From: Methanosarcina sp. 2.H.T.1A.6
GTDB lineage: Archaea > Halobacteriota > Methanosarcinia > Methanosarcinales > Methanosarcinaceae
NCBI RefSeq assembly: GCF_000979455.1
Contig: NZ_JJOY01000045.1
Span: forward strand, 1-64,000
Direction of reading: 5' to 3'
DNA: 64,000 nt
The notes under the pieces: generated by a model
What the model saw: the letters and a program-made list of their open reading frames with translations, nothing else
Databases searched by the model: none
What the model was told of the DNA's origin: nothing
Part shown: piece after piece, positions 15,502 to 24,414 of the stretch
Position numbering within the stretch: position 1 is the first letter of the stretch
Layout of the letters: each line of letters opens with the position of its first letter
Translations under genes and position numbers: made by a program

Positions 15502-18402
15502 TTATTCTTCCTGCTTTGCCTCAATGTAAATCGCAGGCCTGAAAGGTTCTGCAAACCTGGACTTCTTCTGCGGGTCATACTCCGGAGAATCGGCGCTGTA
15601 GATTTCAACAGGGCAGCCGAGTTCTTTTTCCAGGAAGGAGGCTGATTCTTTCAGAAGGGCCTGTTCATCAAGGCCGAGGTAAGCAAAGGTCTCGTAGCGT
15701 TCTGCACCGCCGCTCTTGAACTCGGGCACTAATTTCTGCACGAACTTCGGGATCTCCTTGCCAAAACGCTTCAGGTCAGGGTTTGCCATCAGGGTTTTGA
15801 TCAGAGTACCGACTTCCAGAGGGGCTTCGATCTGCAGTTCGCAGGCGCACTTTATTGCTGCGGCTTTCCAGGCAGGAGAGGTATAGAGGTAGACCTTTTG
15901 AGGAGTTATCTTTGTAACCCTCAGGATCTCTTCAATATCGTCAAGGGTACTCTTTACAGACTCTTCCGCAAGTTCGGCTCCTTCGTCTATAAGGTCTTCA
16001 TTGTAGAGCGGGTACTGGGCAAGGGAGATTGAGTCTTCGTGCCCCATGGCTTCCCAGATCTCTTCACAGAGGTGAGGAGTGAAAGGAGCCATAAGCTTGA
16101 CCCAGTTGTCCAGCACGTAGTAAAGCAGATTTTCCCCGCCTCTCCTCTGATACCACCTGATATCGTTAAGGAGCAGGAAGAAGGAATTCTGGATGGCTTC
16201 CCGCGTCTGGATGGAGTCAAGGGCAGTGTTTGTTCCCCTGATATAGTTCTGCATCCTTGAAAGCATCCAGCGGTCGATCTGCTTTAGTTCGGTGCTCAGG
16301 TTTGCCCGTTTTCCGTTCTCGATTACATCCTTTGCAAAGGAGTAGAACCTGTCCACCTGCCTGCGGGCGGATTCTATTCCCGTATTCTGCCAGTCGGCGT
16401 CCTGGGTCTGTTCGGCTGATGAGAGGATATACATCCTTGTAATGTCTGCGCCGTAAGCGCTGACCGCGCTTTCCAGGGTAAGGATGGGACCTTTGGACTT
16501 GCTCATCTTCTGCCCTTCAAGGGAGACAAAACCATTTACTGCAAGAGCTCTTGGCCATTTATCTTCCTCAAAAAGGGCTACGTGATGGAAGAGGAAGAAG
16601 AGCAGGTGGTTAGGGACAAGGTCCTTTCCGGAAGAACGCAGGTCCACAGGATACCAGTAGTTAAAATCACGGCGGATTTCTTCAATGAGTCCGGAAGCAA
16701 GGCCTGTTTCTGCTGAAACCGCTGAAACGTCGCCTTTTCCGAGCAGGACATAATCAAAGAAGGAAAGGGTAAGCTGCTCAAGGGCAAGGTCGCCTCTCTC
16801 GATGAACCTGGCAATTATATAATAGCTCATGTAGATTGTCGAATCCCCGAGGGACTCGATCAGCCATTCCTTATCAAAGGGAAGGCGGGTCCCAAGGCCT
16901 TTCCTGCGGGCACATGCCTTATCCTTGAGCCAGTCGACCTTGTTTTCGAACTCTACCCTGTACTCTTCGGGAATAATCCGCATCTGGCTGAGGCATTTGT
17001 AAACCTTTGCTTTCCATTCGGGGTCTGAATAGTTAAGGAACCACTGTCCTTTGACCATGTTCACAACACAGGGAGTACCGCAGCGGCAGACCACGGGTTC
17101 ACTGAATTCATAGAAGGATTCTCCTGCGTTTGAGGCAATGAAATCCCTGGTAAGTATGTCTTTGACCTTGGAGACCGGGTACCCGGTATATTTCCCTGTG
17201 AGCTCCTTAAGGACTCCACCGTGGAACTCTCTCCTGTACACGATCTTTGTGGCTTCCTCGGCTTTCGGGTCTTTCTGGTTTGCAATTCCCATACTTTCTA
17301 CGATCTCTTTTGCAGGGAATTCCCCGAATTCGGGGACCTTGATAAGGGAAATCAGTTCGATTTTTTTGAGGTCCTCGGTAATCCCGTACTCGCTCAGGTC
17401 TGCATCATAGAGGTCACGCAGGGCAAGGTAGTCAAAAGGTGCATGTGCAGGCACGCTCATTACTATTCCGCTTCCGTTTTCAGGCCTTACGAAGGATGCA
17501 GGAAGAGAAATTACTTCATCTCCGGTTATCGGGTTTGTGAGTTTTATCCCTATGACGGATTTTGCAGGCACGTCCTCGATGTATTCCACGGTCCTGTCCG
17601 TAAAGGTCAGTTTTCTGAAAGCTTCCTTGCTGACAACCCAGAACTCTTCGTTTCCGTCTTTTTCGACTCTGGCCTTTACGTAATCCACTTTGGGGTTGAC
17701 CCAGAGGTTTGTCACTCCATAGGTGGTTTCCGGCCGGAGGGTAGCACAGGGGAGAACCAGGTCTTTGTACCTGAATTTTATCAGGGTGTATTCCACAATT
17801 GTGGCTTCTTCCCCATGCAGGATATCATGGTCTTCTACAGGGTTGTTGTCGTTCGGGCACCATTTCACGGGGTGGGAGCCTTTCCCGATCAGACCCTTTT
17901 CTTCAAGCCGGACATACTGCCATTCAATGAACTTTTTGTAGGTCGGGTCAGTTGTTGTGAATTTGCGCCTCCAGTCAATGGAGTACCCGATCATGCGCAT
18001 GGCTTTCTCGGCTTCCTGCTTGAAATAGTCAACGATTTTTTCAGGGGTATCGAGGGTCGGCAGGATATCTCCGGGAATCCCGTGGAGGCGTTCGTAAACG
18101 TCCATGGTCTGAGGGTCACGGCTTGCAATCAGCTCAGCAAGCCCCACAATGGGTGTGCCTGTTACGTGAAAGCCCATCGGGTAAAGCACATTGTATCCGA
18201 GCATCCTTTTGTACCTTGCCACGACGTCCCCTATAGTAAAAGTCCGAGTGTGCCCTGCATGCAGGTTCCCGTTCAGGTAAGGGTAAGGAATTGTTATGAA
18301 ATACTTTTCCCGCTTATCTGGCTCAGGCTGGAAAATCCGGCTCTCATTCCATTTTTTCTGCCATTTATTTTCGATCTCATGAGGTTTATAATCCTGCTCC
18401 AT
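15502..18402 (-). CDS. leuS: Leucyl-tRNA synthetase
   Basis: LeuS charges tRNA-Leu with leucine. It is a class I synthetase of archaeal type, 966 residues. The HIGH signature appears as HAGH (residues 48-51, in LNGNLHAGHTRTF) and the KMSKS loop at about residues 632-636 (GQKMSKSKGP). Between them lie the editing (CP1) domain with its Thr-rich LRPETTYGVTNLW motif and the archaeal-type insert; the anticodon-binding domain and C-terminal tail follow. ATG 18402 gives MEQDYKPHEIENKWQKKW, the normal archaeal start. It appears monocistronic; thrC lies 330 bases upstream on the same strand. Confidence 0.97.
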   Translation of the reverse strand: MEQDYKPHEIENKWQKKWNESRIFQPEPDKREKYFITIPYPYLNGNLHAGHTRTFTIGDVVARYKRMLGYNVLYPMGFHVTGTPIVGLAELIASRDPQTMDVYERLHGIPGDILPTLDTPEKIVDYFKQEAEKAMRMIGYSIDWRRKFTTTDPTYKKFIEWQYVRLEEKGLIGKGSHPVKWCPNDNNPVEDHDILHGEEATIVEYTLIKFRYKDLVLPCATLRPETTYGVTNLWVNPKVDYVKARVEKDGNEEFWVVSKEAFRKLTFTDRTVEYIEDVPAKSVIGIKLTNPITGDEVISLPASFVRPENGSGIVMSVPAHAPFDYLALRDLYDADLSEYGITEDLKKIELISLIKVPEFGEFPAKEIVESMGIANQKDPKAEEATKIVYRREFHGGVLKELTGKYTGYPVSKVKDILTRDFIASNAGESFYEFSEPVVCRCGTPCVVNMVKGQWFLNYSDPEWKAKVYKCLSQMRIIPEEYRVEFENKVDWLKDKACARRKGLGTRLPFDKEWLIESLGDSTIYMSYYIIARFIERGDLALEQLTLSFFDYVLLGKGDVSAVSAETGLASGLIEEIRRDFNYWYPVDLRSSGKDLVPNHLLFFLFHHVALFEEDKWPRALAVNGFVSLEGQKMSKSKGPILTLESAVSAYGADITRMYILSSAEQTQDADWQNTGIESARRQVDRFYSFAKDVIENGKRANLSTELKQIDRWMLSRMQNYIRGTNTALDSIQTREAIQNSFFLLLNDIRWYQRRGGENLLYYVLDNWVKLMAPFTPHLCEEIWEAMGHEDSISLAQYPLYNEDLIDEGAELAEESVKSTLDDIEEILRVTKITPQKVYLYTSPAWKAAAIKCACELQIEAPLEVGTLIKTLMANPDLKRFGKEIPKFVQKLVPEFKSGGAERYETFAYLGLDEQALLKESASFLEKELGCPVEIYSADSPEYDPQKKSRFAEPFRPAIYIEAKQEE

Positions 18403-18641
18403 TCGTGTTCACGCCCACCGATGAGTATGATAAAAGAATCTGAAGAAATCCTGGGGATATGAATAATAATCCTGAGGATATGAATAATAACAGTAAAGCA
18501 GTTTCAAGAAGCCAATTTGCGGCCTCAAGAATCCTGAATTGATTAAAGGATACCGGAATCCACTCATGTCAATCACCCGACATAAATAGATCAACTGTTT
18601 GCGGTTCCGGCACGTAAATATTTATCTTCCGACTTCTCTTT

Positions 18642-18718
18642 AATCGAATTCGCAAATCAAACTATCTGAGAATCAAATTCGCAAATCAAACTATCTGAGA
18701 ATCAAATTCGCAAATCAG
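18642..18718. repeat. 29-bp tandem repeat between thrC and leuS
   Basis: The unit begins AATCAAATTCGCAAATCAAA and ends CTATCTGAG. It is present at 18642-18670 (one change), 18671-18699 and partly at 18700-18718. A smaller direct repeat (GGATATGAATAATAA) occurs near 18455-18490. The rest of 18403-18733 is non-coding. Confidence 0.85.
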
Positions 18719-18733
18719 ATCCGTTTTCAGGTT

Positions 18734-19951
18734 TTATTTCGCCTTTCCGAAGATTGCTTCCCGGATGGCATCGATATTTGCGTCCACTAAAGTAGGCTCC
18801 TCGCAGATATCGATCACGGTCTGAGGGTCTTTAAGGAGATGCCCCGTAGTAATGCATACAACGGTTTCGTCTCTGCCAATGACACCCATATCAACAAGTT
18901 TCTTAAGCCCTGCTACAGAGGCTGCACTTGCAGGTTCGACGCCTATGCCTTCAAGCCTTGCGAGGTCCTTCTGGGCTGCAAGGATTTCGTCATCATTAAC
19001 AGACTCTGCAGTCCCGTGGGATTCCCGGATTGCGCTGAGGGCTTTTGTAGCGTTTACAGGGTTTCCAATCCTGATTGCAGTTGCAACGGTCTCGGGGTGC
19101 TCTTCCGGAGTGATTGCAGGAGCCCCGCTTTTGATGGCTTTTACGATGGGGCAGGAACCTTCAGCCTGGATTCCGGTCATTTTCGGGAGAGAATCGGTTA
19201 TTCCAAGTATTTTGAACTCCCTGAAACCCTTATATATTGCAGTAATATTTCCTGCGTTTCCTACGGGCAGGACAACTCTGTCAGGCACTTTGAAGCCGAG
19301 CTGGTCTGCAATCTCAAAGCCGATGGTTTTCTGGCCTTCAAGCCTGTACGGGTTGATGGAGTTTAACAGGTAGATCTTTTCCTGGGAACAGAGCGTGCGC
19401 ACAAGAGCAAGGGCATCGTCAAAGTTTCCACGGATGCTGAGGACCTTTGCTCCGTGCATGAGGGCCTGGGCTACTTTACCAAGGGCTACTTTCCCTGCCG
19501 GAAGCAGCACTATAACAGGGATTCCTGCTTTTGCCCCGTAGATTGCAAGAGATGCGGAGGTGTTTCCTGTAGATGCACAGGCAACGGTCTTCATCCCGAG
19601 CTCAAGCGCTTTCGTAACTCCAACAGTCATACCCCTGTCCTTGAAGGAACCGGTGGGGTTCATGCCCTCGTGTTTTACGTAGAGTTCTTTAATCCCTATC
19701 TTTTCGGCCAGGCGGTCGCATTTGTATAAAGGAGTCCCGCCTTCCCTGATGGTCACAGGCTCCCTTTCGATCGGGAGGAGTTTTGCGTACTTCCAGACCG
19801 AAGGGCATTCGGTCTTCAGTTTTTCCATGTCAAGTTTAATTGAGGAATAGTCATAAATAACATCAAGCAGCCCGTTACATTTGCTGCAGGTATAGATTAC
19901 TTCATCTTTGGAATACTCTGCACCGCATTCGATACATTTCAGATGATACAT
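18734..19951 (-). CDS. thrC: Threonine synthase
   Basis: ThrC is a PLP enzyme that turns O-phosphohomoserine into threonine. The 405 residues begin with a rubredoxin-like zinc ribbon (CIECG, Cys6/Cys9, and CSKCNG, Cys22/Cys25), as in many archaeal ThrC proteins. The PLP lysine is Lys104 in NPTGSFKDRG, and the phosphate-cup/serine loop is ACASTGNTSASLA. The glycine-rich LPVGNAGN follows in the second half. ATG 19951 matches the start of the zinc ribbon. No other threonine genes are adjacent. Confidence 0.95.
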   Translation of the reverse strand: MYHLKCIECGAEYSKDEVIYTCSKCNGLLDVIYDYSSIKLDMEKLKTECPSVWKYAKLLPIEREPVTIREGGTPLYKCDRLAEKIGIKELYVKHEGMNPTGSFKDRGMTVGVTKALELGMKTVACASTGNTSASLAIYGAKAGIPVIVLLPAGKVALGKVAQALMHGAKVLSIRGNFDDALALVRTLCSQEKIYLLNSINPYRLEGQKTIGFEIADQLGFKVPDRVVLPVGNAGNITAIYKGFREFKILGITDSLPKMTGIQAEGSCPIVKAIKSGAPAITPEEHPETVATAIRIGNPVNATKALSAIRESHGTAESVNDDEILAAQKDLARLEGIGVEPASAASVAGLKKLVDMGVIGRDETVVCITTGHLLKDPQTVIDICEEPTLVDANIDAIREAIFGKAK

Positions 19952-20562
19952 TAAATTGCTCCTGTGTCTGATTATTTAGAATTATTCGGATACCGGGTTT
20001 CAAGTAGTACCCAATTTCATGCTAGTATCTATTACATGATTTCATGTTATTACACGATTTCATGTTATTACACGATTTCATGATATTACACGATTTCATG
20101 ATATTACACGATTTCATGTTATTACACGATTTCATGTTATTACACGATTTCATGTTATTACACGATTTCATGTTATTACACGATTTCATGTTAGTTTATT
20201 AATACAACCCGGAGTTCGGGTCAGCATAATCTTGATTTCGGATTAGTATAATATTAGAGTTTAATAATATTTTGTATCCTTAACACTTTACTTGCTTTTA
20301 AATTATACTATTTTTAAAATTGTACTGTATTCGGGCTTTATAATAGCTCCGTAACAGCAGTCTTATAAAGCATACTCGTCCCCACGAGAATTCATCAACC
20401 CCGGAAGGTACTGAAAAGGACTTACAGATATTTAGATTTATATTTATATTTATATTTGTTTTATTAGGAAGAATTCGGGACCGAAAAGACAGAGAAAGTT
20501 AGAGGTGTTAAAAGATGAAGAAAGTTCAGGCATCTTGCAGGATCAGGTTTTTCAACTCTGTT
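19952..20562. repeat. 18-bp minisatellite upstream of thrC and flanking spacer
   Basis: From about 20039 to 20192 the unit GATTTCATGTTATTACAC is repeated nearly nine times with almost no change (two copies carry ATG-ATATT instead of ATG-TTATT). A decayed copy precedes it at 20014-20038. It lies directly upstream of thrC on the minus strand, so it could sit in or near that promoter. The rest, to 20562, is A+T-rich and without a supported gene; a short plus-strand frame starting at 20515 is the shadow of the next gene. Confidence 0.9.
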
Positions 20563-20937
20563 TCAATCCAGCCGATATTCCGAAACTTCCTTGCTGAGGA
20601 AATAGCCAAGGACCGTCCTTATCAACACAACCGTACCCAGCAGAAGCAGTTCTTCCTGCGAGGGGTTCCTTACGGTTTCCAGGATGTCTGCTGCGATGAA
20701 AAACTCAAGCCCGAAGACAATTTTGTTTGTAAGCTCTTTTCTTACCTGCTGGTAGCTATAAGGTCTCTTCAAAACTTCAAGCAGGATAATCTCTGAAATT
20801 GCCCTGAGCCCGCCGTAGATAATGAGAAGAGAGCCCACAATATTGAACAGAGCAGAGAATGCGTCCAGAAACAAGCCTTCAAAATATTCAAATGTCCTTT
20901 TACCACCCCTTAAAAGCCGGATATTGAAATCCGACAA
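20563..20937 (-). CDS. DUF1622 family membrane protein
   Basis: A 124-residue membrane protein with three hydrophobic segments: LFNIVGSLLIIYGGLRAI near residues 31-48, IVFGLEFFIAADILETV near 72-89, and LLLLGTVVLIRTVLGYFLS near 97-115. The pattern and the polar loop LKRPYSYQQVRKELTNK match the DUF1622 family, whose role is unknown. The start is TTG 20937 with GGGAG 4-5 bases upstream. It stands alone. Confidence 0.75.
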   Translation of the reverse strand: MSDFNIRLLRGGKRTFEYFEGLFLDAFSALFNIVGSLLIIYGGLRAISEIILLEVLKRPYSYQQVRKELTNKIVFGLEFFIAADILETVRNPSQEELLLLGTVVLIRTVLGYFLSKEVSEYRLD

Positions 20938-21095
20938 AAAGCTCCCAAATAACGTTTATAACATTTCCTTTCCCCCGGATAAATATTCTTCCTGCATCTG
21001 TCCTTCAAATAAGATTTCAGGCCTCAATTCTATTACAGGGAATATTTTCAAGTGGGGCAGAACTTCGTACTTCTTTTTTGCGGAAGCACAGCTAT

Positions 21096-21131
21096 GAAAC
21101 ATGAGTAGAAACATGAGTAGAAACATGAGTA
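21096..21131. repeat. 12-bp tandem repeat, three copies
   Basis: GAAACATGAGTA is repeated three times without change in the spacer between the DUF1622 gene and the M1 peptidase gene. Confidence 0.85.
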
Positions 21132-21207
21132 TATAGAAGAGCTCCAGGAAAACAAAATCTGAAGCTCAATAATCAGAAACCCAATAAATAGGTACAAAAA
21201 AGCAAAG

Positions 21208-21287
21208 GTCCGGAAGAATAGCGCTATTTCCGATCCCTTCCGGGCCGAATTATCGGATCAGGTTCGGGGCAATCAGTTCTTCCGGAC
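21208..21287 (-). ncRNA. Candidate structured RNA or elaborate 3' hairpin after the M1 peptidase gene
   Basis: A perfect 11-bp pair, GTCCGGAAGAA (21208-21218) with TTCTTCCGGAC (21277-21287), encloses a second 6-bp pair, TCCGAT (21229-21234) with ATCGGA (21252-21257). Read on the minus strand the innermost loop is CCC-GGAA-GGG, a GNRA-type tetraloop; on the plus strand it is not. It begins 37 bases after the M1 peptidase stop, on that gene's strand, so it may be its 3' end structure or a separate small RNA. Confidence 0.4.
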
Positions 21288-21323
21288 AGACTTATTTGTT
21301 GAGTAGTTTACTCCTGCGAGATT

Positions 21324-24194
21324 TCACTTCGTTTCCGGTTTTTCCGACTTCAAAGCCTTAATTTCTCCATGCTCTATGCCGTATGTTTTGACAGCTTTCG
21401 GGGCTCCGAGAAGGAGTTTTCGGATCCTGTTATAGACGCTCGGGAATTTCTGGGAATCCAGTTCTCCCAGGAGGTCTGCCAGGATCTTTACCAGTGGGAT
21501 ATGATACTTTGATTCCATCTGGTCTATGTTTGCAAAGGCGTTGAGCATATTGACGGTGCTGAATTCGTTTACAGAAGCCAGCTTTGTCAGGATTTCTGCA
21601 AAGAGAGCCCTGCCTTCTTCGGTCTGGAGGGATTTCTTGCGGTTGCGGGCAAAGCTTCCGTAAAGGGCACGCTGGTCATTTGTCTGTTCGATCCTGAAGG
21701 CAGGTGACCTTTCCATTTCCCGGACCAGTTCGACTGCATCAATACTGCTGTTATTTCCGATTACTGCAAGGAAGGTTTCCCAGGCAACAAGGTTCTGCTT
21801 TGATTCCGCTTCAAAGGCTCTCAGGACTTCAATCTTGTCCGGAGCCGAACTGTTAAGGTATGCGGCAAATGCGCTCAATCTGTCTGTTGCACAGGCTGCG
21901 GTCTCAAACTGCTGTTTTATCAGGGCATGGATATCAGGGGTATCGAGGGTTGCAAGTACTCCGAGACAGACATTTTTAGCCTGCCTGCTCTTGATCACCC
22001 TTGCTGATTCTTCAAGGGAAGCGTCCCGTGAAACCGAAGTATTCTCAAAGAAGTGGTAGGAAGAAATAAGGGAGTTCCTGTATTTCCAGGCAACCGCTTG
22101 CAAGAGTGTCTTCTTTACGTCAAAAAGAGCCTGATAGTGATGGGCAAACTCCTCATCTTCTACGGACTCAAAAATGGCCAGGAACTGCCCTCCAGCCCTT
22201 TCGAGAAGCTGCCGGTCATTAAAGAGCCTGTAGTAGAGTTCTATAAAGTCTTCAGAGGGGGCTGCACCCGGAACTTTAAGGAGCCTCAGCTTTTCCCGGT
22301 CCACAAGGGTATAGAAGGCGGTAAACCTGCCTGTGATGTCGCTGTCCTTCCGGACCTGCAGCAGGAGCTCTTCCTGGCTCGCCCTGTAAACGAGTTTTCC
22401 ATAGAAAGAAGACTCTCTGTTCAGGGAAAGGAAAGAAGGCATGTCCACGTTTTCAACCGTAATTTCTGCAGTTTCCCCACTTATTCTTTCCAGGACTTCG
22501 GCAAGGTCATTTCCGTTTTCGTCCACAAGGGCTGCCTTGAAGGGGAACTCCCAGGGCTTTCCTCCGGCAGGGACCTGCTGTTTGAGGAAGAAAGTAAACT
22601 TCCGGGAAGGCAGGTCATATTCGGCTGAGACCTCGACTACAGGGAACTTTGTCTGCTTCAGCCAGGTTTCGGCCATTTCCTTTAAAGGCTGCCCGCTTTC
22701 TTCTTCCATGGCTTCGATCCAGTCCTGCGTGGCCGCGTTTGAGTGACTGAACTTTTTGAAGTAGCGGTCCAGGCCCCGGACAAAAGTGTCCTTGCCTATG
22801 AGAGTCTCGACCATGCGCACGTATTCGGGGGATTTTACATACGTAACGGCAGTGATCAGGTCATTTGGGTCATTGAAGCCGTCCGGGATGATGGGCATGG
22901 ATGCAGCGCCCGAGTCCAGGGCAAAAGTCCCCGATGCCGGGGCAAACAGGTCAAGCAGCCTGCCGATCCTCTGGTAATCCTCTCCGAAGAGGAAAGCGTG
23001 GTACTGCTCTTCCACATGCACGGTCACAGCTTCGTTCAGCCAGATCTCAAAGGGGCTTTTTCCCGTAACCTCGGACCCGTTCTGGTTGTGGTAATATTCG
23101 TGCACCTTAACCCTGATCATGTACTCGAAAGCCGGGTCAGTGATCTGCCGGCTAGGCATTATACGGTTTGTGGTAATCGTGGTGTTCCCGACGTTTTCCA
23201 TGCCCCCGAAGTCCGAGTTCTGCATCCCTATTTCCCTGTAGACAGTTCCCGTGTATTTGTACCCCGGAGTGATGGCCCCGTTGAGTTCTGCAAGCTCGCC
23301 CCTGACCTTCAGGAGTTCTTCTTCCAGAGGGGATTCGGACTTTGCATCAAGTTTTATTTTCTCTCGCTTGCGGACAAGCTCCCAGAGCTCCTTCCTGATA
23401 AGCAGCTTATCTTCATCGAACTGCTCGGCCCCTGTAAAGAGATAGACCCACATAGCCGAATCATGCAGGATGTCAAGCGCTTTTTCGGCAGCTTCTGCGT
23501 TTGAGCCGGGCGGCACAAGCAGTTCCAGCATGAAAGTATCTCCATCAGGGTACTCAAATTCCCTGCTAAAAGTCGCATATGTCCCCACGCCGAGGAAAAA
23601 GAGATATGGCGCCATCGGAGTGACGGAGTTGTCATAGACGATTTTGTCCCTCCCCGGCTTTACGGTATGCCTTGCAACAACGACGTCCCCGTTTGTGATA
23701 AGGTTCGTGTACCTCGAATCTGCAATGATGGTTGTCCTGTACGTGCACTTTGCGCACATGTCGTCAATGCAGGGCACGATCCTCTGGAACCCCCACTGCT
23801 GGCACTGCGTGATCTGCTGCGGAGGAGCCCCTGCCGGCGTTTCATCGTAATACAGCCCCTCAAGGACATTTTTGGTAGGCCTGCAAACCGTATCCGTAAC
23901 AACCGCAATCTCAGTATGCGGAGGAATCACGTCCCTGAAATTGATTTCGAGAATCGCATCGTCCTGCCTGTACCTGTATGAAACCTCAGACTGTATGCAG
24001 CTCACAGCCCGGATCTCAAGGTCCCTGCAGTTTAATTCCAGCGTCTCAATAGGAGCGTCCTTTGTCCTGACCCTGAGCAGGGATTTCACATTGGTTTTGT
24101 CATCATAGACCTCAAACACCAGGTTCATATGTAAAACGTCAACAGTAAGCTCCCCGAAATCTTCAGGATAATATTTGTACAGCCTATTTTTCAT
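21324..24194 (-). CDS. M1 family zinc aminopeptidase-like protein
   Basis: The protein has 956 residues. The gluzincin signature is complete: HEYYH at residues 365-369 and the third zinc ligand Glu388 exactly 18 residues later (LNEAV). The M1 substrate-binding motif usually written GAMEN is GGMEN here (331-335 region). The N-terminal beta domain and the long C-terminal helical domain (from about residue 590) agree with PepN-like enzymes, which remove N-terminal amino acids from peptides in the cytoplasm. An extra coiled stretch, LWELVRKREKIKLDAKSES, lies before the catalytic domain. ATG 24194 opens the frame. It stands alone, and its 5' end faces the DISARM-like island. Confidence 0.9.
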   Translation of the reverse strand: MKNRLYKYYPEDFGELTVDVLHMNLVFEVYDDKTNVKSLLRVRTKDAPIETLELNCRDLEIRAVSCIQSEVSYRYRQDDAILEINFRDVIPPHTEIAVVTDTVCRPTKNVLEGLYYDETPAGAPPQQITQCQQWGFQRIVPCIDDMCAKCTYRTTIIADSRYTNLITNGDVVVARHTVKPGRDKIVYDNSVTPMAPYLFFLGVGTYATFSREFEYPDGDTFMLELLVPPGSNAEAAEKALDILHDSAMWVYLFTGAEQFDEDKLLIRKELWELVRKREKIKLDAKSESPLEEELLKVRGELAELNGAITPGYKYTGTVYREIGMQNSDFGGMENVGNTTITTNRIMPSRQITDPAFEYMIRVKVHEYYHNQNGSEVTGKSPFEIWLNEAVTVHVEEQYHAFLFGEDYQRIGRLLDLFAPASGTFALDSGAASMPIIPDGFNDPNDLITAVTYVKSPEYVRMVETLIGKDTFVRGLDRYFKKFSHSNAATQDWIEAMEEESGQPLKEMAETWLKQTKFPVVEVSAEYDLPSRKFTFFLKQQVPAGGKPWEFPFKAALVDENGNDLAEVLERISGETAEITVENVDMPSFLSLNRESSFYGKLVYRASQEELLLQVRKDSDITGRFTAFYTLVDREKLRLLKVPGAAPSEDFIELYYRLFNDRQLLERAGGQFLAIFESVEDEEFAHHYQALFDVKKTLLQAVAWKYRNSLISSYHFFENTSVSRDASLEESARVIKSRQAKNVCLGVLATLDTPDIHALIKQQFETAACATDRLSAFAAYLNSSAPDKIEVLRAFEAESKQNLVAWETFLAVIGNNSSIDAVELVREMERSPAFRIEQTNDQRALYGSFARNRKKSLQTEEGRALFAEILTKLASVNEFSTVNMLNAFANIDQMESKYHIPLVKILADLLGELDSQKFPSVYNRIRKLLLGAPKAVKTYGIEHGEIKALKSEKPETK

Positions 24195-24304
24195 AAAAAT
24201 GTCACCGAGTAAAAGTTATGAAAGTTATATTGTGGAATAGGAAAGGGAGGTATGGGATTTAAAGGTGTAGTTTGAGTGGGATAGGAGAAATCCAAAGTTT
24301 TAAA

Positions 24305-24352
24305 ATCAGATGATTCACATCAACATGTTAATATATTCCAATTTCATCTGAT
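24305..24352 (+). promoter_or_regulatory. Inverted repeat around the promoter of the methyltransferase gene
   Basis: ATCAGATGA (24305-24313) and TCATCTGAT (24344-24352) form a perfect 9-bp inverted repeat centred on a TATA-like TTAATATATTCC (24328-24339). It lies 50-110 bases before the methyltransferase start and is well placed to be an operator controlling the island. Confidence 0.5.
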
Positions 24353-24414
24353 GTTAATCGTTTTTTAGAGAATGAACAAAGTAAAAAAGAAAAACAGTTT
24401 CGGTGAATTTCTGG

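Noticed and set aside
17221-18462. 413-codon plus-strand ORF antisense to leuS
   Set aside because: It lies wholly on the other strand of a confident leuS, has no domain and reflects high-G+C codon bias of leuS.
20039-20192. Possible CRISPR array
   Set aside because: The units follow each other directly with no unique spacers, and no cas genes are present in the window. The same applies to 38602-38731 and 39631-39816.
22743-23504. 253-codon plus-strand ORF antisense to the M1 peptidase gene
   Set aside because: It is a shadow frame of a confident gene, with no recognisable domain or ribosome binding site.
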